A stretch of DNA of 62,428 nt from Alistipes sp. (GCA_017403125.1 JAFQOR010000002.1:1-62428); one strand, 5' to 3'. Positions 9,401 through 19,903 are shown, counted from the first letter of the stretch. The notes: generated by a model from the letters alone, not told the origin. Numbers and translations are program-made.

Positions 9401-9581
9401 CGGCGTCGTTTACGATTGTAGCGTCGGCTCCGGGATATGTGGCACTAATCTCTACGACGGGTGGTGTAATATCGGGATATTGCTCGATAGCAAGGTTGTT
9501 TAGTGATACTATGCCGAGCAACACCATTGTCATAGCCAATGCCATGGCCGCCACAGGGCGATTGATAAAATAGCGTCCCAT
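6465..9581 (-). CDS. RND efflux pump, AcrB/HAE1 type
   Basis: A 1038-residue inner-membrane proton-driven drug pump of normal family length. It starts MGRYFINRPVAAMALAM. The proton-relay pair is present in GLVVDDAIVVVEAV (TM4) and the matching lysine in GLAAKNAILVVEYAE (TM10). Two large periplasmic porter/docking loops separate the membrane halves. The start lies 4 bases after the adaptor gene, and the outer-membrane channel follows at 3 bases, so the three are cotranscribed. Likely substrates are drugs, bile salts or other amphiphiles (family knowledge). Confidence 0.96.
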   Translation of the reverse strand: MGRYFINRPVAAMALAMTMVLLGIVSLNNLAIEQYPDITPPVVEISATYPGADATIVNDAVATPIAQSLMGTDNMIYMQATSANDGTMSLEATFDIGTSPDTNVILAQNNLSSATSQLPDAVREQGVVAQKTNRGFLMVYALSSDGRYDGEWLSNYAYINIRSELQKISGVGKVEVMGAGEYAMRIWLHPDKIHLRNLTLQQIQASIEAQSGVHPAGKFGAEPSSGNQRFTFTVTMPAEITTVEEFSNIVVAIDENGGEILLSDIADVELGAESYGTHSLFDDNPSALIVVYQQPGSNAVLLGEQVRNAISNLELRFPDGLHITSIVDATTNIRAGIEDIVRTLIIALLLVIVVIYLFLQSWRATIIPIVAIPVSLIGCFALFPVLGFSVNIISLLGLVLAIGLVVDDAIVVVEAVSVNISRGMSARDATIEAMRRVSSPIIATTLVLLAVFIPISLMGGISSLIFRQFSITIAITVTLSAINALTLSPALCSMLLKPQSESRGHIFSSLNRLLNRSIKSYNRITSIFVRHIWRTLTLTVVLGAVIFGGFKTLPEGFLSNEDQGYLMVVVDAPDNTSLNRTVAIMQSVDRVVRNAEGVEATAIAAGYDMLSGVASTSCGAIFTLLKPYDERSLSADDIAHRITQQLNADISSAECFAFTPPAIPGLGVTSGLSAEIEDLEGRGYDYLEEQASHLIDELRKNKSIASVSMQYRSNIGQRHLAIDIKQAELMGVNPSDIFTMLSTYLGGSYLGTFNRFGQQYQIYIQADSASRRDARSLERYYITNVKGDDIPITSFVDVRDTTGVEYLTQFNLRNSIPITITPAPGASTGDVMALVESVARTVFPNDVALAWSGMAYQESVASSSEWLSYLIALSFVFLALAALYNSWSLPIAILLSVPAALAGGILFVSVAHLLSPDYINNIYMQIALIMLIGLAAKNAILVVEYAEQEFRSGKSLFDATCAAASERVRPIIMTAFAFILGALPLIFATGAYSTARHILGLALGGGMLVATILGIFIYPASYYLIGRLARFERNTNHK

Positions 9582-9585
9582 AGCT

Positions 9586-10698
9586 CTACCTCTTTACGAT
9601 TACGCGGTCGCCCGTGTGAAGACCTTGGCTATCGCCCACTACCACCCTTTCGCCCACTTTTAGACCCTCTTTAACTACGCGTTTGTCACCTACAACCTCG
9701 CCAAGTGTCACCATGCGCTGGCTCGCTATGTTGTTGCTGTCTATAACCCACACGAAGTCGAGATTTTGCAGTTGTGTGATTGCATCAATCGCAACTACAA
9801 CATAAGGCACGGCTTGGCCTACATCGAACTCGATACGCGCAAATTCGCCCATCTTCAATACGTTGTCGGGATTGGGGAAATTTATCACAAACTCCATCAC
9901 GCCACTCTGCGGTGATACACCCTGCTTTGTGTAGCTATACTCCCCCGGATAGGGGTAACGGCTGCCATCGGCGAGATAGAGTGTTATGTGGCTTAATAGA
10001 TGTGCGTTGTCATAGGAGGTGTGTCGCAAGCCGGTTTGTTGCAAGTAGAGCCTTACGGGGAGTGTTGCGTCCATCGACATAGAGTCGGTAATAGCAATCG
10101 TAGCCAACTCACTACTCTCTGTCCCTTCGCCAACATAGTCTCCCACCTCGGCACGACAGCGACTGATGATGCCTGCCACCGGTGCATATATCGTGGCATA
10201 GCCAACCTCGATACGGGCTCTTTCGACCTGCTCAATGCAACTCGCCACTTGTGCTTGGGCGGCACGAAATTCCGCCTCATAGCTCTCCATTTGCGAAAGA
10301 CTTATAGCCTCGATTGCAGCGAGAGGAAGCGCCCGCTCGTAGGAGCTTTGCGATTGAGTCAAACGTGCCTTGGCAGAAGCCAATTCTGCCTCTGCCGCAG
10401 CAAGTGTAGTCGATGCCAAGCGGCTGTCGATAGTAAATAGTCGCTGACCACGACGCACGGGCTCGCCTGCCGCATAGTCGATAGTGAGTAGATAGCCGCT
10501 CGTTCGAGGTGTGATGGATATATTACGTATGGCATAGATATATCCGACGGATGAGTATCGCGTAGCTATGGTGTCGATCTCCACCTCTTCGACTCGAACG
10601 GTAGGCGTGATAGTCTCCGGTATTTTTTTATCGGTCTGGCATGCGTAGAGTATCACTAACATAATGATGTGTAGCGTAATAGATGGTTTCACACTCAT
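9586..10698 (-). CDS. RND periplasmic adaptor lipoprotein (AcrA/MexA family)
   Basis: A 370-residue membrane-fusion protein that bridges the pump to the outer-membrane channel. It has a lipoprotein signal with lipobox LYAC (Cys about 20), a beta-barrel/lipoyl half (RRGQRLFTIDSRL), a coiled-coil alpha hairpin (about 85-150, rich in Ala/Gln/Glu) and a second lipoyl half (YATIYAPVAGIISR). First gene of the operon. The leader holds only a weak -7 candidate (TACATTTT, around 10728-10740, minus strand). No adjacent regulator gene is present. Confidence 0.93.
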   Translation of the reverse strand: MSVKPSITLHIIMLVILYACQTDKKIPETITPTVRVEEVEIDTIATRYSSVGYIYAIRNISITPRTSGYLLTIDYAAGEPVRRGQRLFTIDSRLASTTLAAAEAELASAKARLTQSQSSYERALPLAAIEAISLSQMESYEAEFRAAQAQVASCIEQVERARIEVGYATIYAPVAGIISRCRAEVGDYVGEGTESSELATIAITDSMSMDATLPVRLYLQQTGLRHTSYDNAHLLSHITLYLADGSRYPYPGEYSYTKQGVSPQSGVMEFVINFPNPDNVLKMGEFARIEFDVGQAVPYVVVAIDAITQLQNLDFVWVIDSNNIASQRMVTLGEVVGDKRVVKEGLKVGERVVVGDSQGLHTGDRVIVKR

Positions 10699-10821
10699 AA
10701 TAGCATTTTTTTTACTATTGTCGATGACAAAAAATGTACCTTACACATGCCCCACACGCCACTCACGCGCCAATTTGTCGGATTATCACCACATTATGGC
10801 TATTTTTTTTGAACAAAAAAA

Positions 10822-10851
10822 TTGTGAAATAAAAAATTATTCATAACTTTG
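10822..10851 (+). promoter_or_regulatory. Promoter of the Hc1-like gene
   Basis: TTG at 10822-10824 and TAACTTTG at 10844-10851 are separated by 19 bases, a good Bacteroidota -33/-7 pair; the ATG follows 33 bases downstream. Confidence 0.75.
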
Positions 10852-10883
10852 CCCAAAAGAAAACCTTATAATACATTATTGAT

Positions 10884-11060
10884 ATGAAGACATTAGTAGA
10901 AAAAATCAATGCCCAGTACGAGGCATTCGCTGCGAATGCAGAGGCACAGGTAGAGAAGAACAATAAGGCGGCAGGTACACGCGCTCGCAAGGCTGCTTTG
11001 GAGCTCACAAAGCTCTTGAAGGAGTTCCGCAAGGTATCAGTTGAGGAGGCAAAGAAATAG
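10884..11060 (+). CDS. Histone H1-like (Hc1 family) DNA-binding protein, 58 aa
   Basis: A 58-residue, Lys/Ala-rich protein starting MKTLVEKINAQYEAF and containing the helix-rich stretch TRARKAALELTKLLKEFRK. Small Hc1-like proteins of this length and start are universal in Bacteroidales and are thought to coat DNA as nucleoid proteins. It is a single-gene unit with its own promoter (10822-10851) and terminator (11101-11135). Confidence 0.88.
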   Translation: MKTLVEKINAQYEAFAANAEAQVEKNNKAAGTRARKAALELTKLLKEFRKVSVEEAKK

Positions 11061-11100
11061 TCTTCTTCCGTAAAACGTAGAGGCTGCAAAGCCTTTAATA

Positions 11101-11135
11101 CCCCTCGGTGATTTAGTCATCGAGGGATTTTTTTT
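11101..11135 (+). terminator. Terminator of the Hc1-like gene
   Basis: CCCTCGGTGA pairs with TCATCGAGGG around TTTAG, followed by a run of T (ATTTTTTTT). Confidence 0.9.
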
Positions 11136-11263
11136 GCGCGTAGAGCTATTCGGAGCGTTGCATAAAATTGCAAAATTGGGTGATTCTGTTGCAAAATTGC
11201 AGTTCGCGATACCAAAGTTGTAGAATAGGCTATGATATAGTTAATACTTTCACATTTTTTTTG

Positions 11264-11271
11264 TATATTTG
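11264..11271 (+). promoter_or_regulatory. -7 element for nusB
   Basis: TATATTTG, followed by GCC, lies 40 bases before the ATG at 11312. It argues that translation starts there and not at the in-frame ATG at 11168. Confidence 0.65.
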
Positions 11272-11311
11272 CCACGCATTTTTGCAGAAACTCGAAAAGA
11301 AGTTCATAGTT

Positions 11312-12250
11312 ATGTTGAGTAGAAGATTGCTCCGAGTAAAGGTTGCAAAGAGCCTTTACGCACATCTTAAATCAGATTCGACGAGCCTAAAAGCCTCGGA
11401 GAAGAATTTGGTACAATCTATCGATAAAGCCTACGATTTATACTTTCAGATGATGTCACTCGTTGTCGAGGTGGCGCGTTATGCCGAGAGCCGTCAGGAG
11501 CTCGCCAAGCAGAAGAAGCTGCCCACGTATGAGGATTTGAACCCTAATCGTCGCTTCGTGGATAATAAGGTTATACACCTGCTTGCTACTTCGGACGCAG
11601 TGTGTGACGAGTTGGCAGCACGCAAATTGTCGTGGTCACAATATCCCGATGCTGTTAAGGACATATACAACCGCCTGATTGAGCAGGAGTTCTATAAACA
11701 GTATATGGCTGCTTCGGCATGCACATTCTCCGATGACCGCCGATTCGTAGAGAAGTTCTTCGCTTCGCTTGATGAGGATGAGGCTTTGGCTGATGTTGTG
11801 GATGAGATGTCGATAATGTGGAACGATGATTTGAGTTTTGCACTCTACATGTCGATGCGCACCGTGTCGTCGCTGAAACATGATACACCCGAAATAACGA
11901 TTCTGCCAAAGTTCAAGAGTGAGGATGACCTCGAATTTGCACAACGTTTGTTCGTTAAATCGTTGGTAAACTACGATGATAACATAGAGATTATCGACAA
12001 GTACACCAAGAATTGGGATGTGGAACGCATCGCTTTTATGGATACGCTGATTCTCTCGATTGCCATAACAGAACTCGTTGAATTTGACTCGATTCCTGTG
12101 AAGGTTACGCTTGATGAGTGGATAGATATTGCCAAATACTACTCATCGCCTACGAGCAGCACCTTTGTCAATGGCATTCTGGATAAGATTGTTGCGGAGT
12201 TCCGCGACAGTGGTCGCATCAAAAAGAGTGGACGCGGTCTGCTCGAATAA
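11312..12250 (+). CDS. nusB: NusB-family transcription antitermination factor, long form
   Basis: 312 residues from MLSRRLLRVKVAKSLYAH. NusB normally binds boxA RNA with NusE and supports rRNA transcription. The NusB fold is seen in the N-terminal RVKVAKSLYAHL motif and in the C-terminal half (NWDVERIAFMDTLILSIAITEL...KVTLDEWIDIAKYYSSPTSSTFVNGILDKI). Bacteroidota members are about twice the length of E. coli NusB because of an added helical region, as here. The upstream in-frame extension to 11168 is rejected since it would include the promoter. It heads a unit with DUF1573 and is followed by yajC, a common Bacteroidota order. Confidence 0.9.
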   Translation: MLSRRLLRVKVAKSLYAHLKSDSTSLKASEKNLVQSIDKAYDLYFQMMSLVVEVARYAESRQELAKQKKLPTYEDLNPNRRFVDNKVIHLLATSDAVCDELAARKLSWSQYPDAVKDIYNRLIEQEFYKQYMAASACTFSDDRRFVEKFFASLDEDEALADVVDEMSIMWNDDLSFALYMSMRTVSSLKHDTPEITILPKFKSEDDLEFAQRLFVKSLVNYDDNIEIIDKYTKNWDVERIAFMDTLILSIAITELVEFDSIPVKVTLDEWIDIAKYYSSPTSSTFVNGILDKIVAEFRDSGRIKKSGRGLLE

Positions 12251-12253
12251 TAT

Positions 12254-12724
12254 ATGAGCCGACGCAGAGTCATAGTGCTTGTTGCAGTTGTTGCGAGCAT
12301 TGTTGTTTTGTTCGTTTTGGCACTTGGTTTGTTTGGTAATGGCGACAATACAATAATTTCGCCCAATGAGCCGTTGAAGAGTGTGGCAGAGGTTGAGAGT
12401 GAGCAGCATGTTGCGAAACTACAACGAGGTGTGGTATCCGAAGTGCTCTTGGAATTAGGAGATGTAGAGTCATCTACAACAACTGTCAAGGAGATATGTG
12501 TGGTTAATAAGACAGATGCTCCGATAGTGTTGTTGGACTACCAGGCTACATGCCGTTGCGTGTGGCTCGACCTGCCGAAGCAAGCTATTGCGCCAGAGGA
12601 GAGCGCCGTTGTGAAGTTCTTCTTCGACTCACGTGGCGAGTATGGCTCGATAGGCAACTATATATCGGTCATGACATCGGACAACGAGTGCGAGATTGCA
12701 ATTTGGATGAGTGCCGAGGTTTAG
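12254..12724 (+). CDS. DUF1573 domain protein, membrane anchored
   Basis: 156 residues. An N-terminal helix (about 6-28) anchors or exports it, followed by an Ig-like DUF1573 domain with the CRCVWLDLPKQAIAPEES signature (family pattern T-x-C-x-C-x3-P...I.PG...). It starts 4 bases after nusB, so it is translated from the same mRNA. Function of DUF1573 is unknown; ASH/Ig-like folds often mediate protein binding in the periplasm. Confidence 0.85.
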   Translation: MSRRRVIVLVAVVASIVVLFVLALGLFGNGDNTIISPNEPLKSVAEVESEQHVAKLQRGVVSEVLLELGDVESSTTTVKEICVVNKTDAPIVLLDYQATCRCVWLDLPKQAIAPEESAVVKFFFDSRGEYGSIGNYISVMTSDNECEIAIWMSAEV

Positions 12725-12738
12725 CCGAGATGATGGTA

Positions 12739-12770
12739 TTTGGGCGTAAGAATATTTTTTATTATATTTG
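12739..12770 (+). promoter_or_regulatory. yajC promoter
   Basis: TTTG at 12739-12742 and TATATTTG at 12763-12770, 20 bases apart, give a full Bacteroidota promoter between the DUF1573 gene and yajC. Confidence 0.75.
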
Positions 12771-12827
12771 CGCCGACGATGCAAAAATTTATAGTGCAAA
12801 CAATTAACTTAAAACATAAAAAAGATT

Positions 12828-13286
12828 ATGGATTTGCTTTTTATTCAAGATGGCGTGGTTGCAGAGACTGTTGTCGCTACCGATGTTCAGGCTGCTGCAC
12901 CAGCACCTGCTCCCACAAGTGACGCAGCGAATGTCGCATCAAGCGTAGTTGGTGACGCAGTAGTAGAGGTTCCCACAGACGCACAGGCTGTGCCCCAAGA
13001 GGCTCCCGCAGGCGGTGGCATGGGATTGTGGATTATGATTATCGTGATGATTGCCATCATGTACTTCTTCATGTGGCGTCCCGAGTCGAAACGTCGCAAG
13101 CAGATGCAGAAGTTCCGCGATGGTTTGAAGAAGGGCGACAAGATTATCACCGCCGGTGGCATCTATGGTGTCATCAAGGAGGTGCACGAGACTACCGTTC
13201 TTATCGAGGTTGATGGTAACGTTACACTTCGCGTAGATAAGGGTATGGTGGTTGGCGACCCCACAATGGGTGTTGTAAACAAATAG
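12828..13286 (+). CDS. yajC: Preprotein translocase subunit YajC
   Basis: 152 residues. YajC is a small accessory of the SecDF-YajC complex in the inner membrane. The core is typical: one helix (GLWIMIIVMIAIMYFFMW), RPESKRRKQMQKF, then GDKIITAGGIYGVI and a basic/acidic soluble tail. The N-terminus carries an unusual Ala/Pro/Val-rich extension of about 60 residues before the helix; the usual protein is about 110 residues. It has its own promoter and a terminator shared with the convergent hexosaminidase gene. Confidence 0.93.
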   Translation: MDLLFIQDGVVAETVVATDVQAAAPAPAPTSDAANVASSVVGDAVVEVPTDAQAVPQEAPAGGGMGLWIMIIVMIAIMYFFMWRPESKRRKQMQKFRDGLKKGDKIITAGGIYGVIKEVHETTVLIEVDGNVTLRVDKGMVVGDPTMGVVNK

Positions 13287-13304
13287 TCGTCCCACTACAT
13301 AATG

Positions 13305-13337
13305 CAAAATAGCCTGCTCGAAAGCAGGCTATTTTGT
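13305..13337. terminator. Bidirectional terminator between yajC and hexosaminidase
   Basis: CAAAATAGCCTGCT pairs perfectly with AGCAGGCTATTTTG around CGAA; T-rich on the plus side and A-rich before it, serving both convergent genes. Confidence 0.9.
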
Positions 13338-13348
13338 TTCGTGTCATC

Positions 13349-15532
13349 CTAATTATCCGATTTATCATATACGGGCAATATGGTTGGTGGCTGTATGGAT
13401 ACCCACTCTGCTCCGTTGCCTTGCGAAGTACATACCATGCGCACTGCTTTGATGGGGCGTGATGGAGCATTGATGGTGTAGGCACCGCCCTCCAACTCTC
13501 CCGCGTATTCGAAGGTCGTACCATCGTAGCTTATTTCGACATATCCATTCTCGAATATAAAGCGCGGGAGCTGAAAATTACCCGTTGCCACCTTCATGCT
13601 TCGGCACGTTACGGGTGTGGTGAACGAGAACATAATCCAATCGCCTACATCGCCGGCACGTGTAGTGCGTGCCAAACGACCATACTGTTGAGCCTTGGCA
13701 AAGGAGTATTGTGTGCGGTCGGTCATCGACGAGGTTATCGTAAACGGCGGTGTTAGCGTTTTGAAGTGCGCCTCGACTGCTGCCGTGGGTGATATAGCCT
13801 CATGGCGACGCGACACGAAGCTGTATCGCTCCGGGGTATTTGTCTTTATTGGGTGATTATATCGCTCCTCTGTATCGTCGTCGATGCGGTAATATAGCGT
13901 GCTACCATCATCTACCGAGGCGGAGAGCAGGCCATCGCGATACTCCACCTTCGCCGGCATAAGTCGGTATGCTACACCCATGGCGTCGAGCCTTGCGTAG
14001 TGTGCTACAAGGCGTTTGTAGAATTGCTCGGTATTGCGTTCACCATCTGCTCGCCATGCCACTTCGGCAAATGTGGCTATGCGTGGGAATGTTTGATAGT
14101 GCAGATAGTCGGGGCTTTCAGGGTTACGCGATGCGTATGCCTCGCTGAAAAATGTCGCCTCAAAGCCAACTACATTTTCAATCTCTGCATCCGTAAAGCC
14201 AAGAGATTTTAACGATATGCTGTACACCTTCGTCCAATCGAATATGGCAGCCCAATCGTGTCCGGGCTCACGTGACGACTGCTTCATGTCGAAGTAGAGG
14301 TATTGCCCCGGCACAACGATTGTCCGGTAGCCTTTGGCGGCAGCACGCCTACACTCATCAATATTCTCCCAACCATAGACGAGTGTCGATGGTGACGAAA
14401 GCTCGCCGTCAATCGCCTCGTTCCACACCGCTGCCCGCTTACCATGACTCTCGACCATCTCGACAAGACGATTTGTGAAGTAGCTCTGCAATTGTGCAAC
14501 ATCGCTCATGCTGTTTTGATTCATAAATTCGCGACAACGGTCACACTTACGCCACTGCGACATCTCAACTTCATCGCCACCGATATGTATATATTCCGAT
14601 GGGAAGATAGCGCATATCTCGCCTATAACATCAGCAAGCAGGCGATAGTTATCCTCGTTGGACGGACATAGTGCGGAGCGTGTATCATAGCCAAACGCAG
14701 CGCTACAATCTGCATTGTAGCTACACAACACCTCGGGGTGCATGGTTGCCAAACAAAGGCTATGGCCCGGGAGATCTATTTCGGGGACAATAACTATATT
14801 TCTATTTGCGGCATACTCCACAATCTCCCCTATATCCTCTTGCGTATAGTATCCACCCCAACGTTCGTTCCACTTGCCATAGCGCGGCTTTATTGGGCTG
14901 TCGCCTCCTCTATACCCTCCTATCGCAGCAAGTTCGGGGTGCGACTTAATCTCTATGCGCCACGCCTCGTCGTCGGTAAGGTGTAGTCGCAAATGGTTAA
15001 TCTTGTGGTATGCCAAAAGGTCGATAAACTCCATCACGGCATGCTTATCCTGCCATGTGCGACACACGTCGAGCATGAAACCTCGATACTCGTAATCCGG
15101 TGCATCCTCTATTTGACAACAGTCAATGTTAAACGGGTAGTTCAACGTGCGGCTATACACCTCCTCGGGAAGTAGTTGCATAAGCGTTGTGATGCCGTTA
15201 AATACGCCCCCATAATCACCGCCACGAATGACTATGCCTCGCTGACTTATAGTAAGCGTATATGCCTCGTGGTCAAGCTCTTCGTTAATGTCGAGCAAGA
15301 TTCGGGCAAAGGGGGTCATGTTGTACTGCAAACTCATGTGGTCGGCAAGGAAGACAGCAGCAGGACGTAGTTCACTGTCGAGGCAGCCCACGCTCATCGA
15401 GTTGTTTAAGCAGAGGTGACCATCGTGTCTTACGTGGTGTTTTGGCGTGGGTATAAGCTCCTGTGCGGGCAACGTATATGCTATGTTGAATAACATGAGC
15501 AGCAGTAGGAGATGTTTACTATACGAAGTCAT
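13349..15532 (-). CDS. Beta-N-acetylhexosaminidase, GH20
   Basis: 727 residues from MTSYSKHLLLLLMLF, which gives a clean signal peptide ending near LPAQ. The longer frame to 15580 is rejected because a -7 element lies inside it. A GH20b domain precedes the (beta/alpha)8 barrel with FMLDVCRTW and the catalytic Asp-Glu pair in HIGGDEV. The C-terminal part has a sugar-binding F5/8-type region, common in Bacteroidales. It would release terminal GlcNAc/GalNAc from mucin or host glycans in the periplasm or at the surface. No SusC/SusD genes adjoin it. Confidence 0.93.
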   Translation of the reverse strand: MTSYSKHLLLLLMLFNIAYTLPAQELIPTPKHHVRHDGHLCLNNSMSVGCLDSELRPAAVFLADHMSLQYNMTPFARILLDINEELDHEAYTLTISQRGIVIRGGDYGGVFNGITTLMQLLPEEVYSRTLNYPFNIDCCQIEDAPDYEYRGFMLDVCRTWQDKHAVMEFIDLLAYHKINHLRLHLTDDEAWRIEIKSHPELAAIGGYRGGDSPIKPRYGKWNERWGGYYTQEDIGEIVEYAANRNIVIVPEIDLPGHSLCLATMHPEVLCSYNADCSAAFGYDTRSALCPSNEDNYRLLADVIGEICAIFPSEYIHIGGDEVEMSQWRKCDRCREFMNQNSMSDVAQLQSYFTNRLVEMVESHGKRAAVWNEAIDGELSSPSTLVYGWENIDECRRAAAKGYRTIVVPGQYLYFDMKQSSREPGHDWAAIFDWTKVYSISLKSLGFTDAEIENVVGFEATFFSEAYASRNPESPDYLHYQTFPRIATFAEVAWRADGERNTEQFYKRLVAHYARLDAMGVAYRLMPAKVEYRDGLLSASVDDGSTLYYRIDDDTEERYNHPIKTNTPERYSFVSRRHEAISPTAAVEAHFKTLTPPFTITSSMTDRTQYSFAKAQQYGRLARTTRAGDVGDWIMFSFTTPVTCRSMKVATGNFQLPRFIFENGYVEISYDGTTFEYAGELEGGAYTINAPSRPIKAVRMVCTSQGNGAEWVSIQPPTILPVYDKSDN

Positions 15533-15549
15533 AGTGCAGCTATTTTCTG

Positions 15550-15557
15550 CAAATATA
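15550..15557 (-). promoter_or_regulatory. -7 element of the hexosaminidase gene
   Basis: TATATTTG on the minus strand, 18 bases before the ATG at 15532. Confidence 0.6.
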
Positions 15558-15621
15558 TAAAAAAAAGCAAGACGCACCACTATCGTGTGCGCCTTGTATG
15601 TTTTGGTGAAGTGTGTTCGAT

Positions 15622-15939
15622 TTAGAAGTCGTCGTCCGAGGGCTCCTCTGCATTCGCTGCATCTGCCAACTCGTCGGCACCCTTCAAATCATCCTCGTCG
15701 TAGTAGCCGTCGTCTGCATCGTCGGCACCATCATCAACCTTAACATCAATCTTTACCATGTAGTATGTATCCTCGGTCTCGTAGGGAACTGTATAGAAAA
15801 ATGTGCCATCCGGCTTATCAATTCTCATCATCACCTCACTAAAACCTAACGGATAGAGAGCCTTCACCTCGGCCTGTTGCTCGGCTGATAGGTTGTTAAA
15901 GCTCGTAACAATACGTCTCTTCTTATTGTCTGTCGCCAT
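15622..15939 (-). CDS. Conserved acidic small protein, unknown function
   Basis: 105 residues from the ATG at 15939 (MATDNKKRRIVTSF). A structured N-terminal half (LSAEQQAEVKALYPLGFSE, then an FFYTVPYETEDTYYMV strand region) is followed by a tail dominated by Asp and Glu. I recognise this as a type of protein widespread in Bacteroidales but know no function. It has its own promoter. Confidence 0.75.
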   Translation of the reverse strand: MATDNKKRRIVTSFNNLSAEQQAEVKALYPLGFSEVMMRIDKPDGTFFYTVPYETEDTYYMVKIDVKVDDGADDADDGYYDEDDLKGADELADAANAEEPSDDDF

Positions 15940-15959
15940 ATAGTTCAAAAAATTTTCCG

Positions 15960-15989
15960 CAAATGTAGCTACATTTTAATAATGTGCAA
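15960..15989 (-). promoter_or_regulatory. Promoter of the acidic small-protein gene
   Basis: On the minus strand, TTG at 15987-15989 and TACATTTG at 15960-15967 are 19 bases apart. The -7 sits in a perfect 16-bp palindrome (AAATGTAGCTACATTT, 15961-15976), which might be an operator. Confidence 0.65.
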
Positions 15990-16049
15990 GCATTAACAGA
16001 TATTTTTTTTATTTTTTCGATTTTTCTTCGCTTATCCAAACAAAATATG

Positions 16050-16057
16050 TACCTTTA
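16050..16057 (+). promoter_or_regulatory. -7 element of ligA
   Basis: TACCTTTA lies only 11 bases before the first ATG (16069), implying a leader of roughly 5-12 nt. Confidence 0.5.
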
Positions 16058-16065
16058 CGTCATAA

Positions 16066-18153
<2,088 letters not shown>

Positions 18154-18172
18154 AAGTTTAACTACAAATTTT

Positions 18173-19060
18173 ATGATACAGTCAAAGATTAGCGGTGTGG
18201 GCGTTGCCCTTATAACACCATTCGACAAATACGAAATCGACTACAACGCCTTGGAGCGCATGATTGAGCATGTCATTGGCGGCGGCGTAGATTTTATCGT
18301 AGCCCTTGGCTCAACAGCAGAGACACCTACCCTATCACTTGTCGAGCGACAGCAGGTATTGCGCTTTGTTGTGGATAAGACGGCGGGCAGAGTCCCGGTG
18401 GTTGCGGGCATGGGAAGCAACGATACGCATGCTCTTGTTGAGCACCTGCACAACTTCGACCTCTCTGGCATATCTGCTATTTTGAGCGTTGTGCCCTACT
18501 ACAACAAACCTTCGCAAGAGGGTATATATCGCCACTTTATGGCTGTTGCAGAGGCATCACCCGTGCCTGTTATCATCTACAATGTCCCAGGGCGTACGGG
18601 GGTGAATATGACAGCGCAGACAACTTTGCGTTTGGCACACGCCACAAAGAATATCGTGGCAGTGAAGGAGGCGTCGGGCGATATAGAGCAGATGCAGGTC
18701 ATATTGGATGGTCGCCCAAGTGACTTTCTGGTGCTATCGGGCGATGATGGCATAACCGTGGAGCTTGTCAAGCGAGGCGGCAATGGCGTTATATCGGTTG
18801 CGGCAAACGCCTTTCCCGGTGTCTTTTGCAAGTGTGTGCACGACGCTATGGCGGGAGATATTGTCAAAGCCGAGGCGGAGATTGAGCGTTTGAATGAGGC
18901 GATAGCTCTTCTCTTCAAGGAGGGTAACCCAACCGGCGTGAAGTGCATGACCTCGGTTATGGGGCTTACGTCGGACTTACCTCGTCTGCCACTGATTGCC
19001 GGTAGCGAAGAGCTTCGCGAGAAGATGAAAATTGCAGTCGAGAAATACGAACTTCGATAG
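18173..19060 (+). CDS. dapA: 4-hydroxy-tetrahydrodipicolinate synthase
   Basis: 295 residues, the normal length. It condenses pyruvate with aspartate semialdehyde at the start of the lysine/diaminopimelate branch. Visible motifs are VPYYNKPSQEG, YNVPGRTG and the Schiff-base lysine in VAVKEASGD. It starts 19 bases after ligA, in the same transcript. Confidence 0.95.
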   Translation: MIQSKISGVGVALITPFDKYEIDYNALERMIEHVIGGGVDFIVALGSTAETPTLSLVERQQVLRFVVDKTAGRVPVVAGMGSNDTHALVEHLHNFDLSGISAILSVVPYYNKPSQEGIYRHFMAVAEASPVPVIIYNVPGRTGVNMTAQTTLRLAHATKNIVAVKEASGDIEQMQVILDGRPSDFLVLSGDDGITVELVKRGGNGVISVAANAFPGVFCKCVHDAMAGDIVKAEAEIERLNEAIALLFKEGNPTGVKCMTSVMGLTSDLPRLPLIAGSEELREKMKIAVEKYELR

Positions 19061-19100
19061 TTAAGACGTTGGTTTACGTAAAGAACCAAACATGTTGATT

Positions 19101-19856
19101 ATGAAACGTATTTTTCTTGCTTTTGTACTTCTCTTTATTGCCACAACAGGCTTCGCCCAAAACGAAGAGAGTGCGAAGCGCATCCCCGACGAGGAGGATA
19201 TCATACGCCAGACGCTGTCGTTGTCGTCGCCCTACTACTACACCAACCTCATGTTGAAGTACCGCAACGGCACCGAACCTCTCACCGACGATGAGTACTA
19301 CTACCTCTACTACGGCTATGTCTATCAGGAGTCGTATCGACCTTTTGTGGAGAACAAAGCGTTGGACCGCATGTTGGATATCATGGCGGGCATAAATCCA
19401 CAGCAGCCAACCATAGGTCAGCTTGAAGCATTGATAGAGAGTGGCATAGAGGCAATGGAGCTCGACCCATTTAATCCCAAGGTGCTGAACATGCTTGCGT
19501 TTGCCTATGGGTGTTTGGACGACATGCACCGCGAGGAGTTATACTTCAACCACCTGAATGGTGTGTTGCGCAGTATAGAATCCACGGGCACAGGGTTGAA
19601 GGAGGAGTCGCCATGGCATATACTTATGTTCTCGCACGCCTATGACCTCCTTGCATCGAAGGGGTTCTCATATACCGAGAGCCGTATAATAAGTCGTACA
19701 ACGGAGTACATCCAGCTGACACGTAAAACACACGATAAAATCAAAGGTTTCTACTTCGATTACAGTCGTGTCTATCGCAACAAGCCCGACGACGTTTCAT
19801 TTAAGCGCGAGCGCACATGGCAGATTAACAATTTGAAGCCTCGTGAGTATAAATAA
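19101..19856 (+). CDS. DUF4919-like secreted protein
   Basis: 251 residues from MKRIFLAFVLLFIATTGFAQ, a good signal peptide; an ATG nine bases earlier is possible. The mature part is helical with TPR-like character (LDPFNPKVLNMLAFAYG) and a tail YIQLTRKTHDKIKGFYFDYSRV, matching my memory of DUF4919 proteins of Bacteroidota. Function unknown. It lies 40 bases after dapA, probably last in that operon. Confidence 0.75.
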   Translation: MKRIFLAFVLLFIATTGFAQNEESAKRIPDEEDIIRQTLSLSSPYYYTNLMLKYRNGTEPLTDDEYYYLYYGYVYQESYRPFVENKALDRMLDIMAGINPQQPTIGQLEALIESGIEAMELDPFNPKVLNMLAFAYGCLDDMHREELYFNHLNGVLRSIESTGTGLKEESPWHILMFSHAYDLLASKGFSYTESRIISRTTEYIQLTRKTHDKIKGFYFDYSRVYRNKPDDVSFKRERTWQINNLKPREYK

Positions 19857-19877
19857 CGTATAATAGAGAATTTTAAC

Positions 19878-19885
19878 TACCTTTG
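19878..19885 (+). promoter_or_regulatory. -7 element of the clostripain-like gene
   Basis: TACCTTTG, followed by CC, 18 bases before the ATG at 19904. Confidence 0.6.
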
Positions 19886-19903
19886 CCAAAAAATATTAGT
19901 ATC

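Noticed and set aside
11168-11311. 48-codon N-terminal extension of NusB
   Set aside because: It spans a -7 promoter element and does not resemble NusB; the ATG at 11312 starts the conserved sequence.
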